From the NCBI GenBank assembly GCA_910587295.1, contig CAJULP010000005.1, positions 1 to 64,000 of the forward strand: DNA of 64,000 bases, read 5' to 3'. This document shows positions 36,800-45,888 of the stretch, one piece after another. The position numbers and the translations under genes were made by a program. The stretch's first letter is position 1. Each line of letters begins with the position of its first letter. Under the pieces are notes generated by a model, which was not told the DNA's origin, searched no databases, and worked only from the letters and a program-made list of their open reading frames with translations. Origin of the DNA: an uncultured Lachnospiraceae bacterium. Its GTDB lineage: Bacteria; Bacillota; Clostridia; Lachnospirales; Lachnospiraceae.

Positions 36800-37405
36800 A
36801 TGCAATTTAAAGTTCATGCGGATATGCAAGCCAGCATATCCGCATGATGGGCAAATCCTTGATCTAACGTCCTTATTCCTGACTCCTTCAAAATACTGCC
36901 GCATCTGATCCAAGTTGAATAATCATCAGAACGATACACCGCCAGTCCTTCCCAGAAGTCAGATATCAGCCAAATACCACTGCTTTTCTTCTCTGTTCCA
37001 TATTATCGTCGGATCTGTAGACGCATCATAAATTGGGTCACAAAAAAGCGGTGCAGGAAGGCTTACCCTGTCACCCTTTTCATATACTCCATAATGACAG
37101 GCTAACCGTTCATATTCATCATTTCCACCCTTTGGGCTTTACTCCAATTGATCAAATCCTCAGATTCCCATGTGATCAGACCGGTGCTTCCCTCATACTG
37201 CGCCGTATCCCAGCCTTTCCCATTAGCAATCCGCAAATCAGTGGCAATAATATGGAATTTCCGGTCAATACGGCTTCTCACAATAAACGGATCCCGGACA
37301 CCCTTTTCTCCCACATCGGATACTAAAACCGGCCCATTCCCTAAATCCTTCCAGTGCATGCCATCCCTGCTGACCGAAAAATAAATCTGCCGCTGCCTGA
37401 CTTGA
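36800..37405 (-). pseudogene. GH43-like glycoside hydrolase remnants
   Basis: Reading the minus strand: RQRQIYFSVSRDGMHWKDLG, GVRDPFIVRSRIDRKFHIIA and TWESEDLINWSKAQRVEM (37385-37110), then after a frame break PAPLFCDPIYDASTDPTIIW and NREEKQWYLADI ending in TGA, then DFWEGLAVYRSDDYSTWIRC. These are blades of a five-bladed GH43-type propeller in several frames, so no full enzyme can be made. The order is consistent with one ancestral gene eroded by small deletions and stops. Confidence 0.7.
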
Positions 37406-37870
37406 TTTTGTAAGTGACAACGTATAGTAAGATAACGTCTGTAAGCGTGAGGATTTTGTATAGTAAAGTGTTTGTGTATAATCATTCCATGTGGCCACTG
37501 CGGTAAATATCCCCAATGCGCTTAATACCGGCTTTGATAATGGAAATACTATTTTAAAGAAAATCCGCCAAACAGGCAGGGGATAATATAAACCCAAAAT
37601 GTATCATAAATATGCAGAGCATTAAATAAAATGAAATACGCTATCGCACCGCCATTTAAATACATACACAAAAATCCCATTGCGGCATAAAATTTTTTCC
37701 CATTAGATTATCCCTTGAAAATCCATAGGCAAACATGGGAGTGATCACTGTCTGGAAAACAGTTACAATTACCGTTCTCAAAAACGTAATCCCAAATGCT
37801 TTTACTACTTCCATGTTATTCAACACGGATTCCCAGCTTTTAAAAGATATTTCCTTTGGAAACAAAAAGA
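37406..37870 (-). pseudogene. Carbohydrate ABC permease (MalG/LplC-type) remnants
   Basis: Fragments in order on the minus strand: PKEISFKSWESVLNNMEVVK and ITPMFAYGFSRDNLMGKNF, then NGGAIAYFILFNALHIYDTF and WVYIIP, then FPLSKPVLSALGIFTAVATW and NDYTQTLYYT. They match successive parts of a ~300-residue permease, with at least two internal deletions and frame changes. It is joined directly to the GH43 remnant downstream. Confidence 0.72.
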
Positions 37871-38222
37871 CATACACATCCTTCGCGATCGCATCCAAAT
37901 ACCAGTAGACCTGTGTCTCTCCTGCGACACCGCCTTTCTGCCTGTTTTCCTGATATACAGGCATACCTACTTCAAAGTACAAAGCATCCGTCTGATTGTT
38001 CGTCAAACCGTCTGAATATACCACCTTCTGGTCCTTTTATTACTGACTACCTGAAAAAAACCGTTCAGATACTCCATCTCTCCGAAAAATTTTCTGCGTC
38101 AAAAAAGCCGCCACGGAACTATTATAGACTGCATTCATAAAAAGATTTTCTATATCTTCTATGTATACATCCATCCTTTCCTCTGCCTGCTGAAAAATCA
38201 CCATTAGTATGGAGATATTCAT
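37871..38222 (-). pseudogene. YesM-type sensor kinase remnant (extracellular part)
   Basis: FQQAEERMDVYIEDIENLFM and YNSSVAAFL (38195-38120) resemble the outer sensing domain of YesM-type kinases; a second piece reading TDALYFEVGMPVYQENRQ (37985-37930) fits the same domain before running into the permease fragment. No H-box or ATPase part remains. Together with the permease and GH43 pieces this outlines a lost sugar-utilisation operon. Confidence 0.45.
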
Positions 38223-38256
38223 TGCCTTTATGTAAAATCTTATGCCCCCAAAAACC

Positions 38257-38324
38257 TTGACATATGGAAGAAAGCCGGATACAATAATCTCAGAAACCAA
38301 GAAACAAAGAATATTGTTTCTTGG
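38257..38324 (+). promoter_or_regulatory. Promoter and palindromic operator of TA operon
   Basis: Near-consensus promoter TTGACA (38257-38262), 17-bp spacer, TACAAT (38280-38285). A perfect inverted repeat with 11-bp arms, ccaagaaacaa (38297-38307) and ttgtttcttgg (38314-38324), lies just past the expected transcription start. This is the arrangement expected for autorepression by the antitoxin. Confidence 0.78.
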
Positions 38325-38356
38325 CTGTGCATATGATAAAGGAGGAGAACATAGCA

Positions 38357-38737
38357 ATGCCAACAACGATGACGAAAGGCAGAATTCCTATGGAAATGAA
38401 AAAATTGAGTATTTCTGCGAAGCGGCAGATTACCATTCCACAAAAATTTTTTACCATGCTGGGGTTCGATACGGAGGCGGAATGTACCGTGCGTGGAAAT
38501 GAACTGGTTATTCGTCCGTCCAGAACCAATACGGGAGGAGAGTTTGCGGAACAGATTCTGGCAGACTTGATTGCCAAGGGATACAGTGGCAATGATCTTC
38601 TGGAGCGTTTTAAAAGGGCACAGGGGCAGGTACGCCCAGCTGTAGAAGCTATGCTTGCGGACGCAGAGCAGGTTGCATCTTCCGAAACTGGTCATATATC
38701 TTATGAAGATGTTTTTGGTACGGAGGATGAGGAATGA
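38357..38737 (+). CDS. AbrB/SpoVT-type antitoxin
   Basis: 126 residues from ATG 38357, after AAAGGAGGAG. The swapped-hairpin AbrB/MazE DNA-binding domain is clear: KLSISAKRQITIPQKFF then LGFDTEAECTVRGNELVIRP. The C-terminal ~80 residues are acidic and helical, suited to binding the toxin. The stop overlaps the toxin ATG as ATGA (38734-38737). It is inferred to repress its own promoter through the palindrome at 38297-38324. Confidence 0.88.
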   Translation: MPTTMTKGRIPMEMKKLSISAKRQITIPQKFFTMLGFDTEAECTVRGNELVIRPSRTNTGGEFAEQILADLIAKGYSGNDLLERFKRAQGQVRPAVEAMLADAEQVASSETGHISYEDVFGTEDEE

Positions 38738-39024
38738 CAGAAGTACGTTTTCTTCCGCCTGCTGCAAAGTTCATCAAAAAACTGAAAGATAAGAAATTGA
38801 AGATGCTGTATCAGGAAGCAGTTGATAAGATAAAAAAGGATCATACAGTTGGGGAAGCCAAAACCGGAGATCTGTCAGGTGTGTATGGGTATGATATTTA
38901 TTACAATAAAACAAATTATGAATTGGCATATACAGTAGAATACTTAGAGGATAAGGTAATCGTTGTGATTATGGCCGGAACTAGAGAGAATTTTTATGAT
39001 CAGCTAAAACAGTACATTAGGTAA
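38734..39024 (+). CDS. RelE/ParE-superfamily toxin
   Basis: 96 residues: VRFLPPAAKFIKKLKDKKLK, then KTGDLSGVYGYDIYYNKTNY and VIVVIMAGTRENFYDQLK, the alpha-alpha-beta-beta-beta pattern of RelE/ParE toxins. RelE members cut mRNA on the ribosome and ParE members poison gyrase; which one applies is not evident. Four-base overlap with the AbrB-type antitoxin shows a type II toxin-antitoxin operon. Confidence 0.87.
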   Translation: MTEVRFLPPAAKFIKKLKDKKLKMLYQEAVDKIKKDHTVGEAKTGDLSGVYGYDIYYNKTNYELAYTVEYLEDKVIVVIMAGTRENFYDQLKQYIR

Positions 39025-39059
39025 GATAAGAAGTGCACGAGCCGAAAGGAGACTCTACA

Positions 39060-40480
39060 ATGTATCGGTTTTTGATTGTTGACGATGAGATAGTAGAACG
39101 TCAAGCCATCCGTTTTTTGCTGCAACAACATAATTTTCAATTTGAACTTCAGGAAGCATCTAATGGCAGGGACGCATTAAAACTTCTATCCGAGACACAA
39201 TATGACATATTGTTTACGGACATTCAAATGCCTTTTTTGAATGGTATTTTGCTTGCCAATCTTTAAAACCCATTAATGACGAGGAGTTCGTAAAAACTAT
39301 CTCTGACGTGTTGGAGCGGATTCGGGCCCTGGAACATTTTAATAATAGGAAAAAGGCAGCGGACGAGCTTACCAGAAACCATATTTTTTATCAGCTGATT
39401 AATAGTACTGACATCGCTCAACTTATGGCACAGTACCCACAATTGGATTTTTCTTTTGTTTTCGACTGTCACCGGCTATTCCTGATTCAACTGGAAAAAG
39501 ATTTTTTCTTCCCGGCCCCATTTACGGATATCCTTCCTAAAGACAGTTATCTGGTTAACCTAAACCCCGCACAGAATCTGTTGTTTTTTGCAGGAGCAAG
39601 ACATCATCTTCCCTGGTACCAGAACCTTGCGGACAAAATGCGTTCCTACATGATAAAGGAGTACGGCATTAACGCAAGAATTGCAATGAGCCAGCCCATT
39701 ACCCATCCAAAAGATCTCCCGGCCGCTTTCAAAGAAATGGAACAGTATCTGATGGATCAGTTTTTCTTCTCAAAAAACACTCTGCTTAGCGCAGAAATAC
39801 CAGCGCCCGATATTACGGAGACTGTTCCGGAGACAGACGATACCCTCCTTAAAGACATACAGACAGCCATTGGGTTAAAAGACGCATTTAGTGTGGAAAA
39901 AAATCTTTCCCTCCTGCTGGACTCCTGTAAAAAAAGGCCTAATGTCTCCTATATTTACTTCCGTTTTTTATGTACCAACATACTAAAACTGTTGCTGGAC
40001 GGCCTTGCGGAAAATTCTGGCCGTTCCTTTGAATCATATGCCCATTTAATCTATCAGTCAAAGCACATATCCGAAATTGAGGCATTACTGCTCCCTCTGG
40101 TAAAACGGTTATCCGCAAAGCTTGAAAAAGAACAAGACGCACCCAATTATGCTCTCTGTATGGTGAAACAGTACATTCACAAACATTACGGCGAAGACTT
40201 AAGTCTTGACATTCTGGCAAAAGAGGTTTATCTGACACCGCACTACTTAAGCGCATTGTTCATCGAAGAAACCGGATGCGGCATCAACCGCTATATCAAA
40301 AATGTCCGCATGGAAAAAGCAAAAGATTTGTTGCTGCATACAAACTTGAAAATTAATGATATTTGCCGACAAGTAGGTTATTCCAATCTGTCTTACTTTT
40401 GCAAAAGCTTTGCGGAAGAATTTGGAACCACGCCAAATAATTACCGTAATTCTACCTCCGCCGAAAGGAAACCAAAGTAA
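39060..40480 (+). pseudogene. YesN-type AraC response regulator with out-of-frame receiver deletion
   Basis: ATG 39060 (AAAGGAG upstream) reads a receiver start, MYRFLIVDDEIVERQAIRFL, through the phospho-acceptor block ILFTDIQMPFLNGI, then TAA at 39264-39266. Two bases out of frame the text resumes with LKPINDEEFVKTISDVLERI, normally found ~45 residues later, so the second half of the receiver was deleted. The rest is intact to 40480: a long linker and an AraC helix-turn-helix pair (LSLDILAKEVYLTPHYLSAL; INDICRQVGYSNLSYFCKSF). A shortened protein from about 39308 might still bind DNA but cannot be phosphorylated. Confidence 0.88.
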
Positions 40481-40481
40481 A

Positions 40482-42191
40482 ATGGCGTCACTCATAAAAA
40501 ATTTAAAATTCCAGAAAAAAATAATTTTTGTGTGCCTGTTGACCAGTTTTGTTCCAGTAATTTTACTGGGATATTTCTGCTATCATCAAATTCAGTCCTT
40601 ACTGATCGAGCGTGAACGAACCGCCCTGGCCGATACCTTAAAACAAGAGGGCTACGCACTACGTTCCCGGCTCAATGACTATGAATCCACAATGAACCAT
40701 CTCATATGGAATGAAAACATCCTTAAGCTCCTGAACCAAACCTACGACAATAATTTTGATATGTATATTGCTTATCGCGATACCATCGACCCGTTATTTT
40801 TCACTATGCGGGCCTTAAATCCCAACATTGAGACTATCACCATTTATACAGACCTCAACATTTATCCTCATGGAAAATCACTCCTTCCCCTGCATCAAAT
40901 AGAAAATACTGTCTGGTACCCTAAGGTCTGCAATAATTATAAAACTGCATTTGTTACAAATTCCGATCAGGATGATTTATTCCTTGTCTGCCAATTTTAC
41001 AATATTCAACATGGATATACTGCGTTTCTTAAGTTGAATATCAATTACGGCCTTACCTTCGCCCCACTCTCAACCTTATATGAAAATTCCTATGGTATTT
41101 TAATTGTGGATGAAGACGCTGCGCCTATCTTCCAATTTCAGACACAAGACATGCAGGAGCTCGGCCTGTCACCCCAGAGACTTATCGAAGCCGCACAAAC
41201 CAACGTGCCGGAAAAAGATTTTATCATGGAAGCCCTTCCGGATTTGACTCAGGGTTGGAGCGTCTACCTTTACCGCCCTGTATACGCTATATCCTCTCCG
41301 GCACAAATCATCCTTCAAACCGTACTTATTATCATTGTATTTTGTATTCTCTGGGTGATTTTAGTAAGCTCCGTTTTATCCAACACCATAGTCCGCCCTC
41401 TAAAAGAGCTTATGTCCGACATCGAAAATATGGAACAGGGAACCTTTACCGTAACTGTATCTTACGATTCCCGTGATGAAATCGGCTGCCTGATCCAGCG
41501 ATTCAAAAGTATGAACCAACAAATGAACCATCTGGTAAATGAAATCCTCCGTGGAAAAATCCTCCAAAAGGACTATGAGATGCGGGCTCTCCAGGCTCAG
41601 ATCAACCCACATTTTCTCTACAACACTCTATCCTTGATTAACAGCCACGCTATCCTTTCCGGCCAAAAAGAAATCGGACAAATGGCACAATTTCTATCCA
41701 CCTTTTACCGTACCACGCTGAATAAAGGGCAGAACATGACGTCCGTGAAAAACGAGCTGGAAAATGTCCGCTCTTATGTCGGCATCCAGCTTTTAATGCA
41801 TTCGAATTCCTTCACGGTACGTTATCATATTGCGGAGGAAATCCTGCCTCTGTCTATGATAAACCTGCTCCTGCAGCCATTAGTGGAAAACGCCATTATC
41901 CATGGCATTGACCACCGCACGAAGCAGGACTCCCCAGGCCTGCTTGAAATTACCGGACAACTTTCCGAAGGCAATCTTGTTTTCCGGGTTACTGATAACG
42001 GAGCCGGTATTCCTTCCGCCCGGCTGGAACATATTTTATCCTGGAATTCCAAAGGCTATGGCGTGCAAAATGTCCATAACCGGGTACGGCTTTCCCACGG
42101 GAGCCCTTACGGATTAAGCTATCAAAGCCAGACGGGTATCGGAACCACCGTAACTTTAACACTTCCGGCTCAGCCCTCTCACCATCCGTAA
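40482..42191 (+). CDS. YesM-type sensor histidine kinase
   Basis: 569 residues from ATG 40482, one base after the YesN stop. Two membrane segments (~12-32 and ~290-315) flank a large outer domain. A HAMP segment (IVRPLKELMSDIENMEQG) precedes the His_kinase H-box LQAQINPHFLYNTLSLIN, and the ATPase has LLLQPLVENAIIHGID, VTDNGAGIP and GYGVQNVHNR. Such kinases sense sugars or envelope signals for adjacent importers. It converges on the importer genes at 42197. Its own regulator partner is damaged, so signalling must use another regulator or is lost. Confidence 0.93.
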   Translation: MASLIKNLKFQKKIIFVCLLTSFVPVILLGYFCYHQIQSLLIERERTALADTLKQEGYALRSRLNDYESTMNHLIWNENILKLLNQTYDNNFDMYIAYRDTIDPLFFTMRALNPNIETITIYTDLNIYPHGKSLLPLHQIENTVWYPKVCNNYKTAFVTNSDQDDLFLVCQFYNIQHGYTAFLKLNINYGLTFAPLSTLYENSYGILIVDEDAAPIFQFQTQDMQELGLSPQRLIEAAQTNVPEKDFIMEALPDLTQGWSVYLYRPVYAISSPAQIILQTVLIIIVFCILWVILVSSVLSNTIVRPLKELMSDIENMEQGTFTVTVSYDSRDEIGCLIQRFKSMNQQMNHLVNEILRGKILQKDYEMRALQAQINPHFLYNTLSLINSHAILSGQKEIGQMAQFLSTFYRTTLNKGQNMTSVKNELENVRSYVGIQLLMHSNSFTVRYHIAEEILPLSMINLLLQPLVENAIIHGIDHRTKQDSPGLLEITGQLSEGNLVFRVTDNGAGIPSARLEHILSWNSKGYGVQNVHNRVRLSHGSPYGLSYQSQTGIGTTVTLTLPAQPSHHP

Positions 42192-42196
42192 CAAAA

Positions 42197-43090
42197 TCAC
42201 TCCTTCACGGCGCCTAATACCATACCGCTGATCAGGTATTTTTGTAACAGTGGATAGATGAAAAGCAGTGGCACGACCGCCACCACAATTTTAGCCGCAT
42301 TCAAGTTCTTATTGGAAACCGCCATGGCATCTTTCAGGGCTTCCGCACCGGCTCCACCACGAACCAACTCCGCAATATTAATATTTAAGGACTGTACATA
42401 GGTCATCAGGGGATAATTTCTAATTTTTGTCATGTAGATAAGCCCGCCGAAAAAGTCATTCCAGTTCCAGACAATGGAAAAAAGCGCCACTGTTGCCAAT
42501 ACCGGCTTAGAGCAGGGAATAAATATTTTCAACAGGATGAAAAAGGGATTTGCCCCATCAATAACAGCCGCCTCCTCAATGGATTTCGGAATTCCAATAA
42601 AAAAATTCATCACAAGAATCACGTTAAAAGTAGTCACCGATCCCGGCAATATCAATGCCCAAACCGTATTTAGAAGATGCAGGTTTTTAATAAGCATGTA
42701 ATTCGGAATCATACCGCCGCTAAAGAGCATTGCAAACAGTAGAAGATTCATGTAAATATCCCTTCCCTTAAACTCATACTTTGATTTTGACAGTGGATAA
42801 GCCAGCAGCACCGTGGTCGTGATATTAATAGCAAGCGCCACCACCACCCGAAAAACGGATATCCCAAAAGAACGCCAAAACTGGGCATCCTCCAAAATTA
42901 TTTTATAAGCGGACAGAGTAAATTCTACCGGCCACACCCCTACTCGGTTTCCAGATACCGCCAGGCTGCTGCTAAAGGATATACACACCACGTTCCAAAG
43001 CGGAAAAAAACATAAAATCCCCAATAAAATCACAATTATATGTATAACACTTATCCGAATGCGCGATTCAATACTTTTATTCTCAATCAT
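42197..43090 (-). CDS. Carbohydrate ABC transporter permease (LplC/MalG-type)
   Basis: 297 residues, six membrane segments, with the inner-membrane EAA loop EEAAVIDGANPFFILLKIFI that contacts the ATPase. GGAGGGTGTCAGT precedes ATG 43090. It is the last gene of the operon UROD-like, binding protein, LplB-type, LplC-type. No ATPase is encoded in the locus; importers of this class commonly share a single MsmK-type ATPase encoded elsewhere. Confidence 0.93.
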   Translation of the reverse strand: MIENKSIESRIRISVIHIIVILLGILCFFPLWNVVCISFSSSLAVSGNRVGVWPVEFTLSAYKIILEDAQFWRSFGISVFRVVVALAINITTTVLLAYPLSKSKYEFKGRDIYMNLLLFAMLFSGGMIPNYMLIKNLHLLNTVWALILPGSVTTFNVILVMNFFIGIPKSIEEAAVIDGANPFFILLKIFIPCSKPVLATVALFSIVWNWNDFFGGLIYMTKIRNYPLMTYVQSLNINIAELVRGGAGAEALKDAMAVSNKNLNAAKIVVAVVPLLFIYPLLQKYLISGMVLGAVKE

Positions 43091-43102
43091 ACTGACACCC
43101 TC

Positions 43103-44032
43103 CTAAAAAATACTGCGTCTGGTAGTTTTCTTAGACAGCCAGTTGACGCTCAGCATCAATACCATGCCGACCACGGATTTGAAAAGCCCAACCGCTGTTC
43201 CAAAGCCATACTCCCGGTTGATCAATCCAACCCGGTATACGTAAGTATCCAGAATATCCCCTGTTTCATACACCTTTGGGGAATACAGGTTGTACACCTG
43301 GTCAAAACCCCCGTTTAAAATACCGGTTACATTGATGGCTGCCATCATCATGATAATGGGCAGCATGGCAGGCAAGGTCACGTGCCATACCCTCCTCCAC
43401 CAACTTGCCCCATCAACAGCCGCTGCCTCATGCAGATTCGGATCCACTGCAGTGATAGCCGCCAGATAAACGATCGAATTATATCCAAATTCTTTCCATA
43501 CATCAGTTCCAATCAGCAAGGGCTGAAACAGGCTGTTACTGCCCAGAAAATTCGCTTTTTCTAATCCCAGACCGGATAACAGGCTATTTACCATACCGTC
43601 CAGATTAAATAGATTCGAGACAACAGACGCAAGTATAACCCAGGACAAAAAATGCGGCAGGTAGACAATCGTCTGCACACTCTTTTTCAACCATCTTACT
43701 CTGATTTCATTTAATAGAATGGCAAAAATAATTGCCACCAAAGTTCCCAGAACAATTTTACCCAGCGCAATTGTCAGAGTATTCCTTATCAACAACGTAA
43801 TATCCCTATTGGAAAATAATTCTTTAAAGTGCTTTAAACCAACCCATTTTGAACCGGAAATTCCTTTTGCAGGCACAAAGTTCTGAAAAGCCATGATAAT
43901 TCCTGTCATGGGAATATAAGAAAAAATAAGCAGCAATATCATTCCCGGCATCATCATGATATGATAATAGGTTTGGGAAACCCACTTTCTCTGCCTTTTT
44001 CCGGTCTGTTTGCTCATAGCTATCTGTTTCAT
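43103..44032 (-). CDS. Carbohydrate ABC transporter permease (LplB-type)
   Basis: 309 residues with six membrane segments; hallmarks are FSYIPMTGIIMAFQNFVPAK, LPHFLSWVILASVVSNLF and the EAA loop LHEAAAVDGASWWRRVWHVT. GGAGAGTGT precedes ATG 44032. It forms the heterodimeric channel with the next gene, 12 bases downstream. A 14-bp hairpin separates it from the binding-protein gene. Confidence 0.94.
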   Translation of the reverse strand: MKQIAMSKQTGKRQRKWVSQTYYHIMMMPGMILLLIFSYIPMTGIIMAFQNFVPAKGISGSKWVGLKHFKELFSNRDITLLIRNTLTIALGKIVLGTLVAIIFAILLNEIRVRWLKKSVQTIVYLPHFLSWVILASVVSNLFNLDGMVNSLLSGLGLEKANFLGSNSLFQPLLIGTDVWKEFGYNSIVYLAAITAVDPNLHEAAAVDGASWWRRVWHVTLPAMLPIIMMMAAINVTGILNGGFDQVYNLYSPKVYETGDILDTYVYRVGLINREYGFGTAVGLFKSVVGMVLMLSVNWLSKKTTRRSIF

Positions 44033-44060
44033 ACACTCTCCTTTTGCTTTTAATGCGGAA

Positions 44061-44107
44061 GAAGCTATTGCAAAGGAATACCTTCCTATCCATTTTGCAA
44101 CAGCTTC
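44061..44107 (-). other. Intercistronic RNA hairpin between binding protein and permease genes
   Basis: Arms 44061-44074 and 44094-44107 pair over 14 bp with a 19-nt loop. The single non-match in the plus strand (a opposite c) becomes a G-U pair in the minus-strand transcript, so the stem is unbroken only as minus-strand RNA. No T-run follows, which suggests mRNA stabilisation or partial attenuation rather than full termination. Confidence 0.65.
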
Positions 44108-44128
44108 TCCAATACCTATACCATCCTG

Positions 44129-45835
44129 TTACCGCACTTTTTCCGCCAGCTCCTCAGCGATTTTTGCCCCGCCAATTTCCATCCATTCTTCCACAAAAGA
44201 ATCAAACCCATCCACGGAAAGTTCACCAGTAATTATTTTAATATATGTTTCTTCTTCCAGCTTATCCAAATCCGCCTTTTTACTGTTCATGGTTTCCGTG
44301 TTTCCCAAATAGAGCGGGGATACATAACGAATCAGTTCCTGTTCATTTAGCTCTACCACGGTTTTAATACCCTTCATACACCATTCATAGTTGCCAAGCT
44401 CCTCCGGGCTTAACGCGGCAGGATCCTTCTGATATCGTTCTACCGCATCAATGTCAGCCAAAATACGTGGGTTTCTTATATCTTCCCGCATAATGTCACC
44501 GTTAAGATAGTCACGGACGCCAATATAGCGGGATGTCCAGTCATCCGCCGGATAATTCGCCATTGTCACCGGATCAAAATAGTCTATCACAGTACCAGCT
44601 ACCACATATTCATACAAAACAGAATTTTCTTCTGCCAAATTAGGATTTCCAGTAATGTCTCTTATTATATTTGCAAATTTCAAGACCAGCTCCGGGTGCT
44701 CATAATCCTTTCTCGCAACCACCCAACGGTTTACCGAATTATAATAAGGCGTGACAGCATATCCTTCTCCGGTATCCAGCGCATAGGCATTAAAGCGGGC
44801 GTCGGGGTTTGCCGCATACACGTTAGTGAACATCCATGCCGGGCAGCTCATTTCTCCAAAAACAATTCCCAATTGCCCATTTACCATCAATTCAATGATA
44901 TCATCCCATGTTCTGGTGCCATATTGCGGATCCAAAATCCCTTTCTGAAACATATCTGCCCACCAGGCCAGAGCGTCTTTTGCTTCCGGCAGTGTGGAAC
45001 CACTGTATATCGAACCGTCTTCGCCTTGCAGCCATTTTCGGTTGAAAGCCCCAAAGGAATTATTGACCACGCTGATGGACGCATCTGCATCCTCCGTGAT
45101 GTTAGGAATAATTGAAAACCCTACCGGATTTCCTGATTCCCCAGGATCAGCCTCTATAAATTTTCTTGCCAGTTCCTCCAATTCCTCTCTGGTGATCAGA
45201 TTGTTTCCGTCTTCGTCAACGGTAACTCCCAAAGCTTCCACCCAATCCTGACGGATCCAAACCAGACTTTCCAATTCCGGTGAGCAGCGAGGCAGAGCCA
45301 TAAGCTTTCCGCCATAAGTTGCCCGATCCAGCACAGAGTAATTATAAGCATCATACATCGCTTTTAAGTCATCACTCGCATAATCTTCATAAATTTCCGT
45401 CAAATCTGCCACTAATTCATTTTCTACCAGTTCATCCAGTGTATTTCTATCATAAATCGTAAAAATGTCCGGAAGTTCCTCACCGGCAATTGCCAAAGAA
45501 AGCTGCTGACCATAATCCGTACTATTGGCAGCCTCTATCACATAGGTGTATTCCACATTCAAGGTATCTTTAATATGAGTTCTGATTGCATTTTCTTCGT
45601 GACTGCCGCCGTCCGGCCCCACTTTACCCGGTTCTATTGGTCTTCCAATTTCAACTTGGAGAGTTTCCGCATACGCCCCAAAGGGATCTTGTGCTTCAAC
45701 TTTCGTTTCGTCTCCGGGCACAATACTATCTCCGCTATTTTCTTCCTTCCCTTTGCCGCAAGCAGCCATGACTATTGCCATAACAATAATAAGCGCCATA
45801 GCTATCATTCGTTTCCACAACTTTTTTGTAATCAT
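44129..45835 (-). CDS. Extracellular solute-binding lipoprotein of sugar importer (LplA-like)
   Basis: 568 residues from ATG 45835, fixed by AAAGGAGGGAAACA and a lipoprotein signal ending AIVMAACGK. The long two-lobe fold contains a calcium-type loop (DEDGNNLITREELEELA) as seen in LplA-like proteins of ~500-570 residues, plus LPRCSPELESLVWIRQDWVE. It delivers oligosaccharide to the two permeases encoded downstream. The context (GH20-type enzyme divergent, UROD-like protein upstream) suggests a glycan containing amino sugars; inferred. Confidence 0.92.
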   Translation of the reverse strand: MITKKLWKRMIAMALIIVMAIVMAACGKGKEENSGDSIVPGDETKVEAQDPFGAYAETLQVEIGRPIEPGKVGPDGGSHEENAIRTHIKDTLNVEYTYVIEAANSTDYGQQLSLAIAGEELPDIFTIYDRNTLDELVENELVADLTEIYEDYASDDLKAMYDAYNYSVLDRATYGGKLMALPRCSPELESLVWIRQDWVEALGVTVDEDGNNLITREELEELARKFIEADPGESGNPVGFSIIPNITEDADASISVVNNSFGAFNRKWLQGEDGSIYSGSTLPEAKDALAWWADMFQKGILDPQYGTRTWDDIIELMVNGQLGIVFGEMSCPAWMFTNVYAANPDARFNAYALDTGEGYAVTPYYNSVNRWVVARKDYEHPELVLKFANIIRDITGNPNLAEENSVLYEYVVAGTVIDYFDPVTMANYPADDWTSRYIGVRDYLNGDIMREDIRNPRILADIDAVERYQKDPAALSPEELGNYEWCMKGIKTVVELNEQELIRYVSPLYLGNTETMNSKKADLDKLEEETYIKIITGELSVDGFDSFVEEWMEIGGAKIAEELAEKVR

Positions 45836-45888
45836 TGTTTCCCTCCTTTTTAAACGTGTAATCATTATATTTGTATTTTGATAACATA

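Noticed and set aside
38240..38767. 175-codon minus-strand frame
   Set aside because: Antisense to the antitoxin gene and its promoter, which have clear signals.
45575..45853. 92-codon plus-strand frame
   Set aside because: Antisense to the binding-protein signal region; no RBS.
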